NCBI RefSeq assembly: GCF_000699445.3
Contig: NC_067200.1
Location: 16,870,510 to 16,934,509 of the forward strand
Reading direction: 5' to 3'
Source of the DNA: Schistosoma haematobium
Taxonomy: Eukaryota > Platyhelminthes > Trematoda > Strigeidida > Schistosomatidae
DNA length: 64,000 nucleotides
Part shown: positions 1 through 11,155 of the stretch, piece by piece
Layout of the letters: each line of letters opens with the position of its first letter
Position numbering within the stretch: the stretch's first letter is position 1
Translations under genes and position numbers: made by a program
The notes under the pieces: generated by a model
What the model was told of the DNA's origin: nothing
Seen by the model: only the letters and a program-made list of their open reading frames with translations
Database searches by the model: none

Positions 1-1389
1 CTCAAACACTGAGTGATCTCCATGAACAGATTTAGATTGTCATCTACAAACAAGCGAGTGTAATGTGGAGACCGAGCTGATAAGCCTCAATTGTGGAAGT
101 TACGGTAATGAGAACGGTGGAAGCTGTCAGGAAAAAAATATGAAACAACATTTTTATAAAACAAAGAAGCTCATGAGAGAATATTTTGAACCAGGGCGAT
201 CACTCATGAACAAATCATTCAAACTGGTTACTGAAATTTAGAAACAGTGCGAGAGATGAAGAGAACATTTTAATGAGCTGCTAAATAAACTGAATCCACC
301 ACATATAGAAACAGCACACACAAACCTTCAAACAGATCTTACCTCACCAACAATAATAGAACCTAGCATAGATAACACTTAAACCAAGAGTGGGAAGGCA
401 GCATACCGGAGGACTCACTGAATCTAAAGAGAGGTGACTACAAAGATGCTCCACGTTTGGTTTGGAAAGATTTTAGAGAGATAATAAATACCAACAAACT
501 TGAAGCATTGATACCTCATTAAAATACCGAAGAAATGGAGTTTAAGTTGGTGTGAGAACTAAAGAGGCATCACATTACTATCAGTTCTAAGCAAACGTTT
601 AGGTAAAGTGTTGCTGAACCGAAGCAAAAGTAACATTCCTACGGCTTAAGTGCATTTGGGCCTGAAAACAAATTTCAGCCGACTCCAGAGTGAGCGTTTT
701 CATCACCAACGTCGAAACCGTTACGGAAACATGCAACTACCACTATCATTGTCAAAATCTTCCAGGTATTTGTAAAAGAAACTCCTGAGATCATCAGCAG
801 TAGCTTACTGTGTCAGCGAAAAGCCATCTCCTATCTGAGAGTGGATTCAGAAAAAAACTCCGGGAGTGGATAGGTCAGACGTTGCATCAACCACTTATCT
901 GCATTATAACCCAATTCGTAACTTGAAACACTAAAGTCAGAGGTTAGTATTTGATCGTTATCATTCTTGGATATTCAGTCACCTTGTATATGTATGAATC
1001 TCATTTTTGCTTATGTTACAATCAGTTAAGGCTCACACTTCATTAGCCAAAATCTTTCCGTTCCTAAAACAAATATCGGTTACTTTAGTAATTACTTTTC
1101 ATGTAGGTTCTCAAAAGGGAGCATAGATTTCTTTACCTACAACTCATAAAGTTACATTTTCAAACTTACTCTCTAACATGTGTGTGATTCTCCTAAGAAT
1201 GAGATTGACATAAGTCACAGACTGAATCGAATTAACTGGATGAATGAGTAGACCTTATTCGATTGCTCTTTGTCTAAAATTACCCTCCACTAACAATGGT
1301 TCATGTCTCACTATGCAACACTGACCAATCGGATCCCTATTACCAGTCGGTTATGTGCTGTTAGATTAGACAATTCCATCAGAGTGATG
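1..1389. other. Decayed repeat sequence, including an RT fragment
   Basis: No host gene is visible. At about 170-640 the plus strand reads, with frame jumps and stops, like the segment upstream of a non-LTR reverse transcriptase: EHFNELLNKL at about 262-291 is followed by remnants of the loop before the RT core. It is too decayed to delimit. Positions 640-1389 show only short random frames and are unassigned. Confidence 0.4.
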
Positions 1390-2645
1390 GGAAATTGGTG
1401 TGAGAAACGATGTCTTTTCATCATCTCGGCTTTTGCTTGGACAGATTGAAGCCCAGATGCTATCAACAATGCGTTTTACCACCAGCTAACATGTCTCTTA
1501 CAGAAAGTCCGTTCGACAGATAGCCAGAGACTTGAATGCTCAGGTCGTGCGTCTAGGCACAGAAGAGATTCGTTTAGGTGGTCGGTGTGGTCTCAGGCCA
1601 AATAACGGGAACTGTCTATTGCAACGGTGCGCAGACCACGACCTATTTCTGGTTGGCATTAACTACCTGCATAGTCATCGCCGATGTGCCATCTACCATC
1701 CTCCGTCTCATCTCAAGCCTTGACTCAGATTGATTACATTGAGGTCAGCTACCGCTGGTGTGGTTTTGTACAAAACTGATACTCTTTTTGTAGTACCTAT
1801 CTGGACTCTGATCATGCCCTCATTTGAGCCAATCTTCGATTGCGTCTTAGATGCCAACGAATTTATCGTCCTACGAAAACCGATGCCAGTAAATTGGTTG
1901 CAGTTTCTGTTGAAACCAAACATTAAACCGGGTTTGGTTCGAGGTTAGCTGACATCCCAACGAAAAGCATAGATGAGCATTAGTTGCAATTGCAGGACGC
2001 CATGGAAATGGCGAGTAACGTCTCCCGCAGATGCGCCACAGGTTCAGTTTATAGGTTTCCTTAAGCTAATTTCAACTTATCAGAGTCAATCCGTCTACTC
2101 CGGGTGACCGCGAGTTTAACCACAAACGAAGACTGTCATGTAATGAAATTGGGCGAAGCTTGTGTAAGTACCAAGAATCCTGGTGGTTGGAATGTGCTAA
2201 TCAGTTGGAAGCAGCAGCTGAACGTGGTAACTGCCCGAAGCTCTCTCAACTCATCCAAGTTACAGGCATCAAGAAGTGTGGTGTGGGTGAAACAATCTGT
2301 GAAACTGATGGGATGCCAATCGTTAACATCTATCGACGTCTTGGAAGATAGGAGGAGGTTTTTGAGCAGCAGTTCAACTGCTGCCTTCTATGGCTCGTGA
2401 CGACTGATCCAGCTAACGAGGTTGAACTCCGCATAGAGCTCTAACTCTTGAAGAACAACAAATCAACAGACTCAGATGACCTACCTTCGTCCTATTTTAG
2501 AGTTCCTAATTACGGAACTGACTGAGTTATGTACAAAGTTCTGGCAGTAAGAAAGTGTTCCAACATTATGGAATGATTCGATAGTTGCCCCTACATTCAA
2601 AGAAGTTTCAAGTCGTTTCTGTAACATATGTCGGGGGATATGTCT
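1390..2645 (+). mobile_element. RTE-like retrotransposon, 5' half (endonuclease region), decayed
   Basis: This is the left half of a plus-strand non-LTR retrotransposon. The endonuclease motif region DLNAQVVRLGTEE is read near 1530. A frame-shifted SDH, the usual catalytic end of AP-endonuclease domains, is at 1807-1815. The linker before the RT (CANQLEAAAERGNCPKL) follows at about 2187-2240. Frames change several times and stops interrupt, so no product is made. The same element resumes near 5232 with its RT domain; the sequence between is a nested insertion. Assignment to the RTE clade rests on resemblance to schistosome SR2-type elements recalled from the family, not on a search. Confidence 0.7.
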
Positions 2646-4925
2646 CAGTCAGCCAATCAGTACAACGTAGAACTTCTTACGTACGTACATCAGTTCGAGT
2701 TGCCACACCACATTAGTGCAGAGATAGAATCGTCAATTTAAATCCTGTAGTATTAGAGTCAGTAAAAGTATAAGCAGTAATCCGAAAAATTAGGGTTTGA
2801 AGATGTTATTCAAAGAGTATAAAATAGTGAAATAAATTTGGAAAGAGGAAAAAGAATGGAACACGAAGAATTCAGAGGATTAGAATTTGGGAGGACACAA
2901 AGACTGGATGCGCCTGCTCCATTGCAAACTATTTTGAGCCATGTCATTCAGGGTCTCTAACCATCGGTTGCTATCGCCCCGCGGGTCCCAACCAGGTAGT
3001 CTACACATACCAACATGACTCAGTCCACTTCTCAATGACTTCATGGATTTGTCCCATGTTTTGATCCTGCCGACCCTAGCTTTCTCCTAACCTACTCCTA
3101 CACCATAAAACATCGCACGTCGAGGCAGTCAGTTGTTGAGCATACGTAACACGTGTCTCAGCCATCTCAACTGAATAAGTTTCACTACTTCATCAATTGA
3201 TTTGCCATCCTTACCTAGTACCCGTTTCCTAACTACTGTATTACTTACTCGGTGGTCCCAGGATATACGAGCAATGCCTCGAAAACACCTATGATCGAAT
3301 ACTAGTGACCTACGGATATCCTCTACTCTTACCGGCTATGTTTCACTGCCATAAAGTAGGACGGAACGAACTGCTGCGCAGTAAACCCATCGTTTGGTTG
3401 GTAGTAGGATATCTCACCTACGCCATGAATGACACAAGTTGGCAAAAGCTAGTCGAGTATTCTGTATCCGTGCTGAGATTTCGTCACACACCAGACCACA
3501 AGGGCTGATGAGACACTTAATATAAATGAAGCAGTTGACACACTCAACTACTTCACTCCCTATCATTAGTTCGGGTGTCGATGCAACCCAATCCTGAAGC
3601 AACATTTTGCACTTTGAGAAGAAGAAGCGCATCCCGAACATGCTTGGATTGTTGCTTAGAGTGGTCAGAAGACTCTGCATTTTGTCAGCGTCTTCACTAA
3701 ATAGAACTGTCATCTGCGTATTCTAAGTTAACAAGTGAATCTCCTGGCAGAAGTTCAATCCCTGGAAATTTAGATGAGGAAAGTTTCATCTCTGAAAGCA
3801 CGTCAACAACAAAGTTAAACAAGAATGGAGAGAGTGGACAGCCCTGACGAACACCACTTGTGGTAATCAATTCTGATGAAATTTCGCCATAAGCTCTCAC
3901 TCTACCAGTTGTGTTCGAGTAGAGAGCCTTTACAAGGTTAATGTACTTCTTTGGTACTCCTTTCAGTGACAAACACTGCCAAACTACTGTCTATTTAGAT
4001 CCAGTCTAAGAGAGCTAGTTCTGCCCTAGGACTCAATGCTATACCTTACCCGGCGTGGTCACTAGAAGCAGCATCAGAGCTTCCAGATACAAGAAGTGTG
4101 GAACAGAAGGTTCTTTATTTTGACATGGTGATGTCAAATGAATGACGCTACTCGGATCTTGTGTGCGCGTTTCGGAGACGCAGCACACATTGATGGCGCG
4201 AGATCCTAAAGTCCTGGTTAAGGAAGCCTGTTGTCCTATTTGGCACAGTGTTCGAACGTTAAGAGCTCCTAAATGTAATTCAGAGCGTGGTTTCTGGAGA
4301 GCAGGAATAACGTTCCGCGTACTCGAATCGCTTGCCCTAGCGGTGCGGAATGATAAGAGGACATGAGAAGGGTTAGTCGTGGAGATAAAAGAGTTATTAG
4401 GAGGTGTAGGAAGGATTTGAATGTGATCAACTTGGTCTCGTGTGCTGTTACGGATATGAGGGCTGATATAACTTCCCGGCTGCCCACACCGTGGAAGGGT
4501 ATGTCTTGAAGAACCTGAAAAGGAACTCGGAATAATGTCGGCCTTAACGGTCTGGGAGCGTGACCGTAGAGCCCAAGGGACAACTGCTTGAGGCCAGCCG
4601 CGCAAAGCCTTTTTGTGGGAGGTTTTTGACGTGTTAGCTCCGTTCTTCAAAGGGCCTTACCGCCGGAGACGGAAATCCGTGAGGTAAGGTGAGGCGTGAC
4701 ATTTTGAGGGTCGACCTTCTCTAGCCCCCTCCTTCCTTGTGAGGAGGCAGCACCGCTTCAGATCCTGGTCGTCCGAAGGAAACACATTACTGATGTCACA
4801 CTCCCATAAAGTCAGCAGTGCGACTTCGCCCTCAGACCTTGAGTCGCTGCTTTTAGTCTTAATGATCTTCAGTCGACCTGCCTGGGATAATTCTACTTCC
4901 GATTGAGTCCAAATTATTGGCATTC
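2645..4925 (-). mobile_element. Second RTE-like retrotransposon, antisense and nested in the first
   Basis: Read on the minus strand, 4925 to 2645, this is a near full-length but broken element. A 5' leader or ORF1-like segment lies at 4923-4657. An endonuclease segment follows (LGALNVRTLCQIGQ, within 4650-4039). The RT has GVRQGCPLSPFLFNFVVDVL in 3972-3697, the catalytic YADD at 3709-3720, and a post-RT region in another frame (3713-3414). A C-terminal and 3' UTR stretch runs to about 2645. At least two frameshifts separate these pieces and part of the RT is missing around 3980-4040. It interrupts the plus-strand element, so it is the younger of the two. Confidence 0.75.
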
Positions 4926-4927
4926 AT

Positions 4928-5230
4928 CAGCCGTGACCAGCGGAGTTGAACTTAGTCCGTTGTGAGATATCAGCTCATTGAAGACAGTGGTGGACAGTGG
5001 TGCAATGACGCGGAATAACTGAAGTTAGACATTAACACCGTTGGATGCCGGCTCAGTGGTCTGATGGTTAAGCGCTCGTACGCGAGACTGATAGGTCCTG
5101 GGCTCGGGTCTCGCGGGGTGTGATCGTGAATGCGCGCTGCTGAGGAGTCCCATACTGGGACGAAACGGTCGTCCAGTGCTTCCGGGCTTTCCATGTTGAT
5201 TTAGTTTCAACTGACTCATGATTTCAACTA
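4928..5230 (+). mobile_element. tRNA-derived SINE with hammerhead ribozyme (copy a)
   Basis: A short retroposon of the Sm-alpha type. A leader ending GAAGTTAGACATTAACACC is followed by a tRNA-like head with an A-box-like GGCTCAGTGGTC. A degenerate B-box (GGCTCGGGTCTCG) and a hammerhead fold come next, and the copy ends CTGACTCATGATTTCAACTA. It sits at the right edge of the nested RTE insertion, immediately before the host element resumes. tRNA-head SINEs carrying hammerheads are established in schistosomes; family assignment here is by structure. Confidence 0.75.
5134..5179 (+). ncRNA. Type I hammerhead ribozyme, core intact (SINE copy a)
   Basis: Stem I pairs GCGCTG (5134-5139) with CAGTGC (5174-5179), with one G-U pair. 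The core CTGAGGA is at 5140-5146; it fits CUGANGA because position 7 is variable. Stem II is GTCCCA/TGGGAC with a 3-nt loop. GAAA is at 5162-5165. Predicted cleavage follows the GUC ending at 5173. Stem III is only about 3 bp with a 2-nt loop, as in other animal type I hammerheads, so efficient cleavage may need a dimer or a longer transcript. Confidence 0.75.
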
Positions 5231-5788
5231 TTGACATTACTTTATGGATTGTTCAAAACCCGAAGAAGATCAACTCGTGAGGGGCAGTTTGGTTTTCGTT
5301 CTGATCGACGATGTATTGATCATATCTTCACCCTCCACCAAATGTTGGAATATCGTCAAATTTATCGCACACCAACAATCGTGTTGTTTCTCGACATTAG
5401 GGCTGCCTTCGATTCGTTAGACAGTACTGTACTCTCGGACTGTCTATGGAAGAAGGGTGTATCTGAGATGTTCATTGGCATCTTGAAAGTCTTATACAAC
5501 GACGCCTCAGACACAGTGAGGGCATACAACTACCCTTCTAAACTGTTCTATTCATGTAGTGGTGTTTGGGAGGGTTGCCCTATCTCACCAGTCCTTTCCA
5601 ACTTTTTTATTTGATAATACCTAGGTCGTGAGATCCTCACTTAGTTGACAATCAGTGTCTGTAAGAATGGTATATGCTTCGCACCTTCCGAGTGCAAAGC
5701 AATTTTGCTAGACTGGCAGGAACCTGATCCTGCACTCATCCTGGTTAGTGAACAGAGAGAATTGGTAGAGAATTTCGTGTATCTGGTA

Positions 5789-5952
5789 TGATAATTAGAA
5801 TTACTTGAATTATAGTACGAACTATGAATCCCAGAAATAACACAATTTGATCAAGAAGTACTAGATAAGCACAAACGAATGTACTGTATTTGGAATTCAA
5901 AATCAGGCGTTCAAGAAGCACAAAGGAATCATTAGTTCATTCAAACACCACA
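5789..5952 (+). mobile_element. 164-bp MITE-like insertion with 8-bp target-site duplication
   Basis: A 164-bp block interrupts the RTE coding sequence. The octamer ATCTGGTA occurs immediately before it (5781-5788) and at its end (5953-5960); removing one copy plus the insert restores the element's reading. It begins TGATAATTAGAA and ends AAACACCACA. A GTGTTTGAAT-like subterminal inverted repeat is seen best when compared with the copies at 31824-31987 and 48367-48530, which have the same two ends and the same length. An 8-bp duplication fits hAT-type transposition, but the superfamily is not proven. Confidence 0.7.
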
Positions 5953-6261
5953 ATCTGGTACTTGTATAAACGCTGGTGATGACGTGAGTGATGAGATCAA
6001 TGCACGTATAGTGAGAAACAGAGCAGCTTATGCCAATCTGGTCCATTTTTAGCGCCTTCGTGATGTAAGTCTGGCTGTAATAGGTTGAATCTATAATGCG
6101 TCGGTAAGAGTAGTTTTGCTTTATGCTTGTGAAACCTGGCTTCTCCGAGTTAAGGATGTTACACGATTCTGTGTTTGATAATCGTTGTCTCCGAAGTATT
6201 GTTGACATCCAGTGGCAACACCATATCAGTAATGCACAGGTTCGGCAACGTGTTTTCGGGT

Positions 6262-6708
6262 TGTAGTGTCAGTTACTATGTTAAGCCCATATACCTTATT
6301 CTAGCTTTCGAACATTCCGTTCTATTCATTCTACTTGAGTCATATTTTGACCTTGTCAATTATTCGCTTATCACAGTCTTGACTGTTTTTATATGAGCGT
6401 ATATGTGTGTACACTTCATATCCCATGACTCATCACATGTCTGTAGTTTATTTTGTCTGCCTATAAATATTGAGTAACGCTCGACTAAAATGGAGTTGGC
6501 TTCCCAGTCATCTTCCCTGCGTGTCATTTTGCTCTACTCTGTTTCATCCGCTTCATATACAAAATATACGTATTCACAAGTCAATTCTCGTTACTTGACT
6601 TATTTAATTCCGTTATTGACTAACGCGATTGAAGTCGACGATGATATACGAGAATAGGGGATAACAATCATTCGTAAGATCTTGGAGTCAGATCCACGAA
6701 CCACAAAA
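6262..6708. mobile_element. LTR-like insertion inside the RTE element
   Basis: The RTE C-terminal reading stops at the GGG ending 6260 and resumes near 6709. The 447-bp block between begins TGTAGTGTCAG, has a TATA-like CTATAAATAT at 6461-6470 and ends ACCACAAAA. GGGT flanks both sides (6258-6261 and 6709-6712), a possible 4-bp target duplication. No coding sequence is inside. A solo LTR is the best guess; the exact 3' end (CA at 6704-6705 or four bases later) is uncertain. Confidence 0.4.
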
Positions 6709-7288
6709 GGGTAAAGCGAATATAACTCAATTAGTGTCACTATCTTGATACATCGAATTCGGTCGCTTGGACATGTTCTTTTAATGTGGTCCTAGAGAAT
6801 TCCACGTCGTGCATTATTTGCCAACTCTGGGGATGGTTGAAAAAAGCGGGGAGGTGGTTAGTGTATGACATGGTGTCGTTTTATAAAAGAAAGATGTACA
6901 GGATTGGCTTCTGTTGGTCCTTTATGATTCCCTGGTCGGGGTCTTAGAGACGGTAAGACACAGTGGCTTGAGATACTATCAGATATGGCTCAAAACAGAA
7001 GCCATTTGCGACACTGCAATAACTTTCTTTTACTTTCTTCATAAAAAAATGAACATAACATCATGAAATGGAAGAATTCTTTGTGGTTGTACTTTTGCTA
7101 ACTAAACTGCCTCTCCCACTATCATTATATCGCTTACATAAACTAATTTCTGCTTGTTGTTGTTGTCCTTTTTCTTATACGCACTTTAGATTCTCTATCT
7201 CTTCACAACCTCATGGTTATTGTGTAGCGCATATGTATTTGGTGCCCTTCTGTACCAATATTTATGCGTTTAAATAAATAAATAAATG

Positions 7289-8579
7289 AAATCTAATAGG
7301 ATTAGGTTAATAAAAAAGAGTGTTCATTATGGTTAAATCACATCCTTGTATTCTAGTTTTCAATGCGTTTTCAGCTAATTCATATTCAGAATGATGAAAT
7401 AAATTTAGTTTATCAATTGAATTATTCATTATATATCAGTTACAGCAATCTGTTTCTTAGGTTTTATTCATCTCACCAGAATTATTAACTAGGTATAATC
7501 GATCGTCTATGAATTCTTGAAGGTAATAAATGAGTATCAACTACAATACTTGATATTTTGTCTGTGATTTATTGTTTGCAATTATTTGTATGAGATGTGG
7601 GTTAGCGGATAAGGTTAATCATTGATGGAGAAATGGTTATCAACAAATAGTTAGTAAATCATTTACAAGAGCGAAGTGAATTTTCGCTTTACTCATTTAT
7701 GAACTCCAGATATCCATTAATCACGTTGTAAATTTGGTATTGATTTTAGCTTCGTTAGTTTATAAGGCAATTGGAATGTGCTGTTTGATGTTTAAGAATA
7801 GTCGTTTTTCGGGGGGGGGGCTGTAGGTGACTTTTTATTCTTGTGTGTGAAAACTAACTGGTATATTCGTTAAATTATAAAGTATAATACAGCTATGTTA
7901 TCTCTTATTAAAACCTATGTGATTTTGATTGGAAGTGTTTTATTTTGACCATAATATATGATATCAGCAACGGAATTAAAAGTTTTGTATTGGATACTAT
8001 GTGATGTGTACCGTTTAAATGATGTGACAAGTAAAAATTAAACCTAAAAATCAGGTCATGATTTATTGGTGAACAAGTGACCTACAAAGCCGATATCCTC
8101 TAACCGTTTAATCATGTTATTTTTCTATTTTTTTGGATGAAATATCTATTCTTCTGTTCAGTAGTCTTGTCTATGATACTAGCTCATCAGGGTTTGCATC
8201 AATAATTCGATTACCTGGGCAGTTACTATTTGGCCACATCAGATCTTCGTAGTTTGGCTATCGACCGATATTCTATTCATCTATTTTTACAACTGCAAAC
8301 TCATTTATTCATCAATAACTGAAAATCACTTACTACAATCAGTAATGATTATTAGTATGTACTCTACACCACTGATAATTGCATTCTCGACATACATGAC
8401 AATATTAAGCTGGTCACGCCTGGCATATTGAATATTCTGATTTCTAAAATAAATCCCTATTCTATTTCAGCTAGTTTTTTATTCATTATATACTGTAGAT
8501 TTCGGTTTCATTTTTTAAATTTTCTGTCTTAGTAGTTCACTCAAACCAGTAAGTAGAATTCAAGCTTCTTGTAACATTC
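7289..8579. other. AT-rich noncoding stretch
   Basis: No credible gene. The only local oddity is a run of ten G at 7811-7820, in an otherwise strongly AT-rich region. Confidence 0.5.
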
Positions 8580-8800
8580 TGTGATGTGTGCTACTTATAT
8601 CGACATCAGTCGTATATAACCCTGGTCACGAATATAGTGTCTGGCAACAGAAGATTAAGAAGAAGAACAAGAAGAGAAGAACGGGAACTGTATGGTTCTA
8701 AGATTTTACTAAGATGTTCTGTAATTTTATGTTCGAATACATTCGATTGCCCCCCCTCTTCACTTGTTTGTTCTCGTTCATTACAATTCTAGTATATCGA
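8580..8800 (+). repeat. Dispersed repeat, copy 1 of 2
   Basis: This copy matches 10860-11150 in order and orientation. Both have a purine-rich AGAAGAAGAACAAGAAGAGA-type stretch, then TGTATGGTTCT.AGATTTTAC, then ACATTCGATTG/ACATTTGGTTG and a CTCGTTCA.TACAAT end. The second copy has roughly 60 extra bases in the middle. The short frames inside are not conserved between copies, so it is probably noncoding. Confidence 0.5.
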
Positions 8801-9254
8801 TAAAAATCAATCTAGTTGTACAATGGATAGATTTATGATAAAAAATAATTAAAGTGATTATTATAAGATTAAACAATTTTTATTTGATTGATGAATTGTG
8901 TAATAATTTTTAATAAAAATAGTACCTTTCAAATTTTATTACTCACATTGTATTACTGATTAAATGCACTTTATTTAATGAATTAAAACAAAAAAAATTA
9001 TTATTATTATTATTAGTTAATTAATTAATTAATTAGTACATAAATATTGATAAATCATTTGAACTTTGTCATAAGTTACTCTATTCAATTAAATAATTGA
9101 TTATCTCTTTCATAATTATGAATTGATTATTATTGATTAAATATTGTTGTTAAGATAATTACAAAGTAAATTAAATGAAAGGGTGAATAAATTAATATTA
9201 TTATCAAATGATGATAAACAGTATTAAGAACCAATTGTAATTTGACTTGATAAG
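8801..9254. other. Very AT-rich spacer
   Basis: It contains short simple repeats (TTA)n at 9000-9016 and (TTAA)n at 9016-9035. Nothing else is recognised. Confidence 0.5.
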
Positions 9255-9915
9255 AAAAATCTTCGAAAATTTATAAGTTACAATGCTGAATCACACTTGA
9301 TGGAGAAGCTTTGGACGATGAAAAAGCTTTTACATATGTGGGCAGCATCATTGATGAACACGGTAGATCTGATGCGCATGAGAAGGTGCAGCCAGCAAAA
9401 CAAGAGCAGCACATCTACAAGTGAAGAACATCTAGGACTCAAATCAACTGTCAACCAAAAGCAAAGTCAGCATTTTCAATAGAAATGTCAAGACCTTTCT
9501 ACTGTATGGAGCGGAAACTTGAAGAACTACGAAAGCCATCATCCAGAAGATACAGGTGTTTATTAACAGTTGTCTACGCAAAATACTTCACATCCGTTGG
9601 TCAGACACTATCAGCAACAACCTACTATGGGAGAGAACAAACCAGATCGTAGCGGAGGAAGAAGAGCTGGACATGGATAGGACACACATTGAGGAAATCA
9701 CCCAACTGTATCACAATGCAAGCCCTCACATGGAATCCTCAAAGCCAAAGGAGGAGAGGAAGACCACAAAACACATTAAGCCGAGAAATGGAGACAGACA
9801 TGAGAAGAATGAACAAAAATTGGATGGAACTAGAAAGGAAGGCCCAGGACAGAATGGGTTGGAGAATGCTGGTCGCTGATCTATGCTCGATTGAGAGTAA
9901 CAGGAGTAAGTAAGC
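9255..9915 (+). mobile_element. Non-LTR retrotransposon C-terminal fragment (second family)
   Basis: A 5'-truncated fragment of an RT-bearing ORF downstream of its catalytic core. Read in shifting frames it shows FTYVGSIIDEHG (from about 9328), [20 protein letters not shown] (9559-9618), then after a frameshift [17 protein letters not shown] ([12 protein letters not shown] block) and [13 protein letters not shown] near the stop at 9911-9913, followed by AGTAAGTAAG. The blocks are the usual C-terminus of a schistosome non-LTR family distinct from the RTE pieces at 1390-7288. A related fragment with the same frameshift lies antisense at 24063-24398. Confidence 0.75.
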
Positions 9916-10859
9916 TGAGGTTTAGATTGTTACCTTTGCCAATAAAGACTTCCATGCTTGCATTTTTTTGTTACAGATGATAAAATTTACATGATTTTAT
10001 CATCTAATTAGTTGGTTGAAATCAAAGTAGTTTATCTTAAAAATCAATTCAAGGAGACTTTTTTCAACTTCAAACTAAATGATGTTACTGCAATTGTGTT
10101 CACACAAATTAGTTCAATTTCTAAACACACTAACACTTACTTATGTATTTAACAAACCCCTTGGAGAAATTCAGTAGTATTTTCAGATTTCATGGTTATA
10201 CATGAAGTGAAATGGAGAGAGTTCTTATAAAAACTAGATTCTCAATAAACGACAATTGGTAACTCTGAAGCACTTTGTATCCATATTGTCAAGGTTTGAG
10301 ACTTATCAGCAGCCCACACCCACTAAACTAACTTTTAGTTCATGAGGTAGATAGAAATATGCCTAAATATTGTATTAAAATTTTCTTGATAGCTACAGTC
10401 CATACTAAAAATATGGAACCATACGGTAGTACAAAGAAAGTCGCTCGAACTCACTAAACCGTAGTGAAATGAATTAATTATGTCAAATATTAACTGAATG
10501 TTTCAGTTGGTCAACGAAATGTATAAATGGATGTTATCGATAAGCCTATCTCAAAGTTCTTAAAACGAAGATTTATCTCAAGGACTAAATCGATCAATTT
10601 TAATATTATTATTCTATGAAATTTGCCACTGTATTTTCAGTAACCTCTCTTTAACGAAGTGTATTTTACATGGAAGGTATTCATTTAAACATGTTTACAT
10701 ATATATCTCAATTGAGAAACTTGTAGTAAAGTAAACATTTTAAAACTAATTTATTGTTATGATCTAAATTGTTAGTATGTTGTAATAACTAATATTGTAT
10801 GTTATTTACTACTAAGAAATGAGTAAAATCTCTCAACTAAATTCTACTTATTTATTTAA
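9916..10859. other. AT-rich spacer, no gene seen
   Basis: Only short random frames on both strands. No splice-bounded coding segment or repeat boundary could be identified. Confidence 0.4.
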
Positions 10860-11155
10860 TGAATATTGTGGTATGTACTACTGATGTCAATGGATATAAC
10901 TAGTAGGTATCCACAATCGAAAGTGGAATACCTGGAGGTAGAATGTTAAGAAGATCAAAGAGAACGAGAACAAAGAGTGATTGGTATGGAAACGAAGGAA
11001 CAACAAAATCTGAGACAATTGATGAATATTTTACAAACGAAATACTTACTGTATGGTTCTCAGATTTTACAAAGATACTCTGTAAGGTTGCATTCAAATA
11101 CATTTGGTTGTCCCGATCTGTGTTCTCGTTCACTACAATATTACTTGGAATATAA
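10860..11155 (+). repeat. Dispersed repeat, copy 2 of 2
   Basis: The longer copy of the repeat at 8580-8800. It has an AAGAAGATCAAAGAGAACGAG stretch, about 60 further bases including GAAACGAAGGAACAACAAAA, then the shared TGTATGGTTCT.AGATTTTAC block and a CTCGTTCACTACAAT end. The overlapping small frames on both strands differ from those in copy 1, which argues against coding. Confidence 0.5.

Larger units (their letters stand above)
5231..7288 (+). mobile_element. RTE-like retrotransposon, 3' half (RT domain to 3' tail), decayed
   Basis: Continuation of the element begun at 1390. An open stretch at 5231-5614 encodes RT blocks: QFGFRSDRRCIDHIFTL, VLFLDIRAAFDSLD (catalytic Asp block) and GVWEGCPISPVLSNFF. 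A shifted frame carries SGTCINAGDDVSDEINARI after 5952. A YACETW-type block lies near 6125 and QWQHHISNAQVRQRVFG ends near 6260. The C-terminal part resumes at about 6709, after an insertion. The 3' end is a motif GCGCATATGTATTTGGTGCC (7208-7227) and an AATAAATAAATAAAT tail to 7288. Stops and frameshifts make it dead. The conserved YADD region is not recognisable in this copy. Confidence 0.75.
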
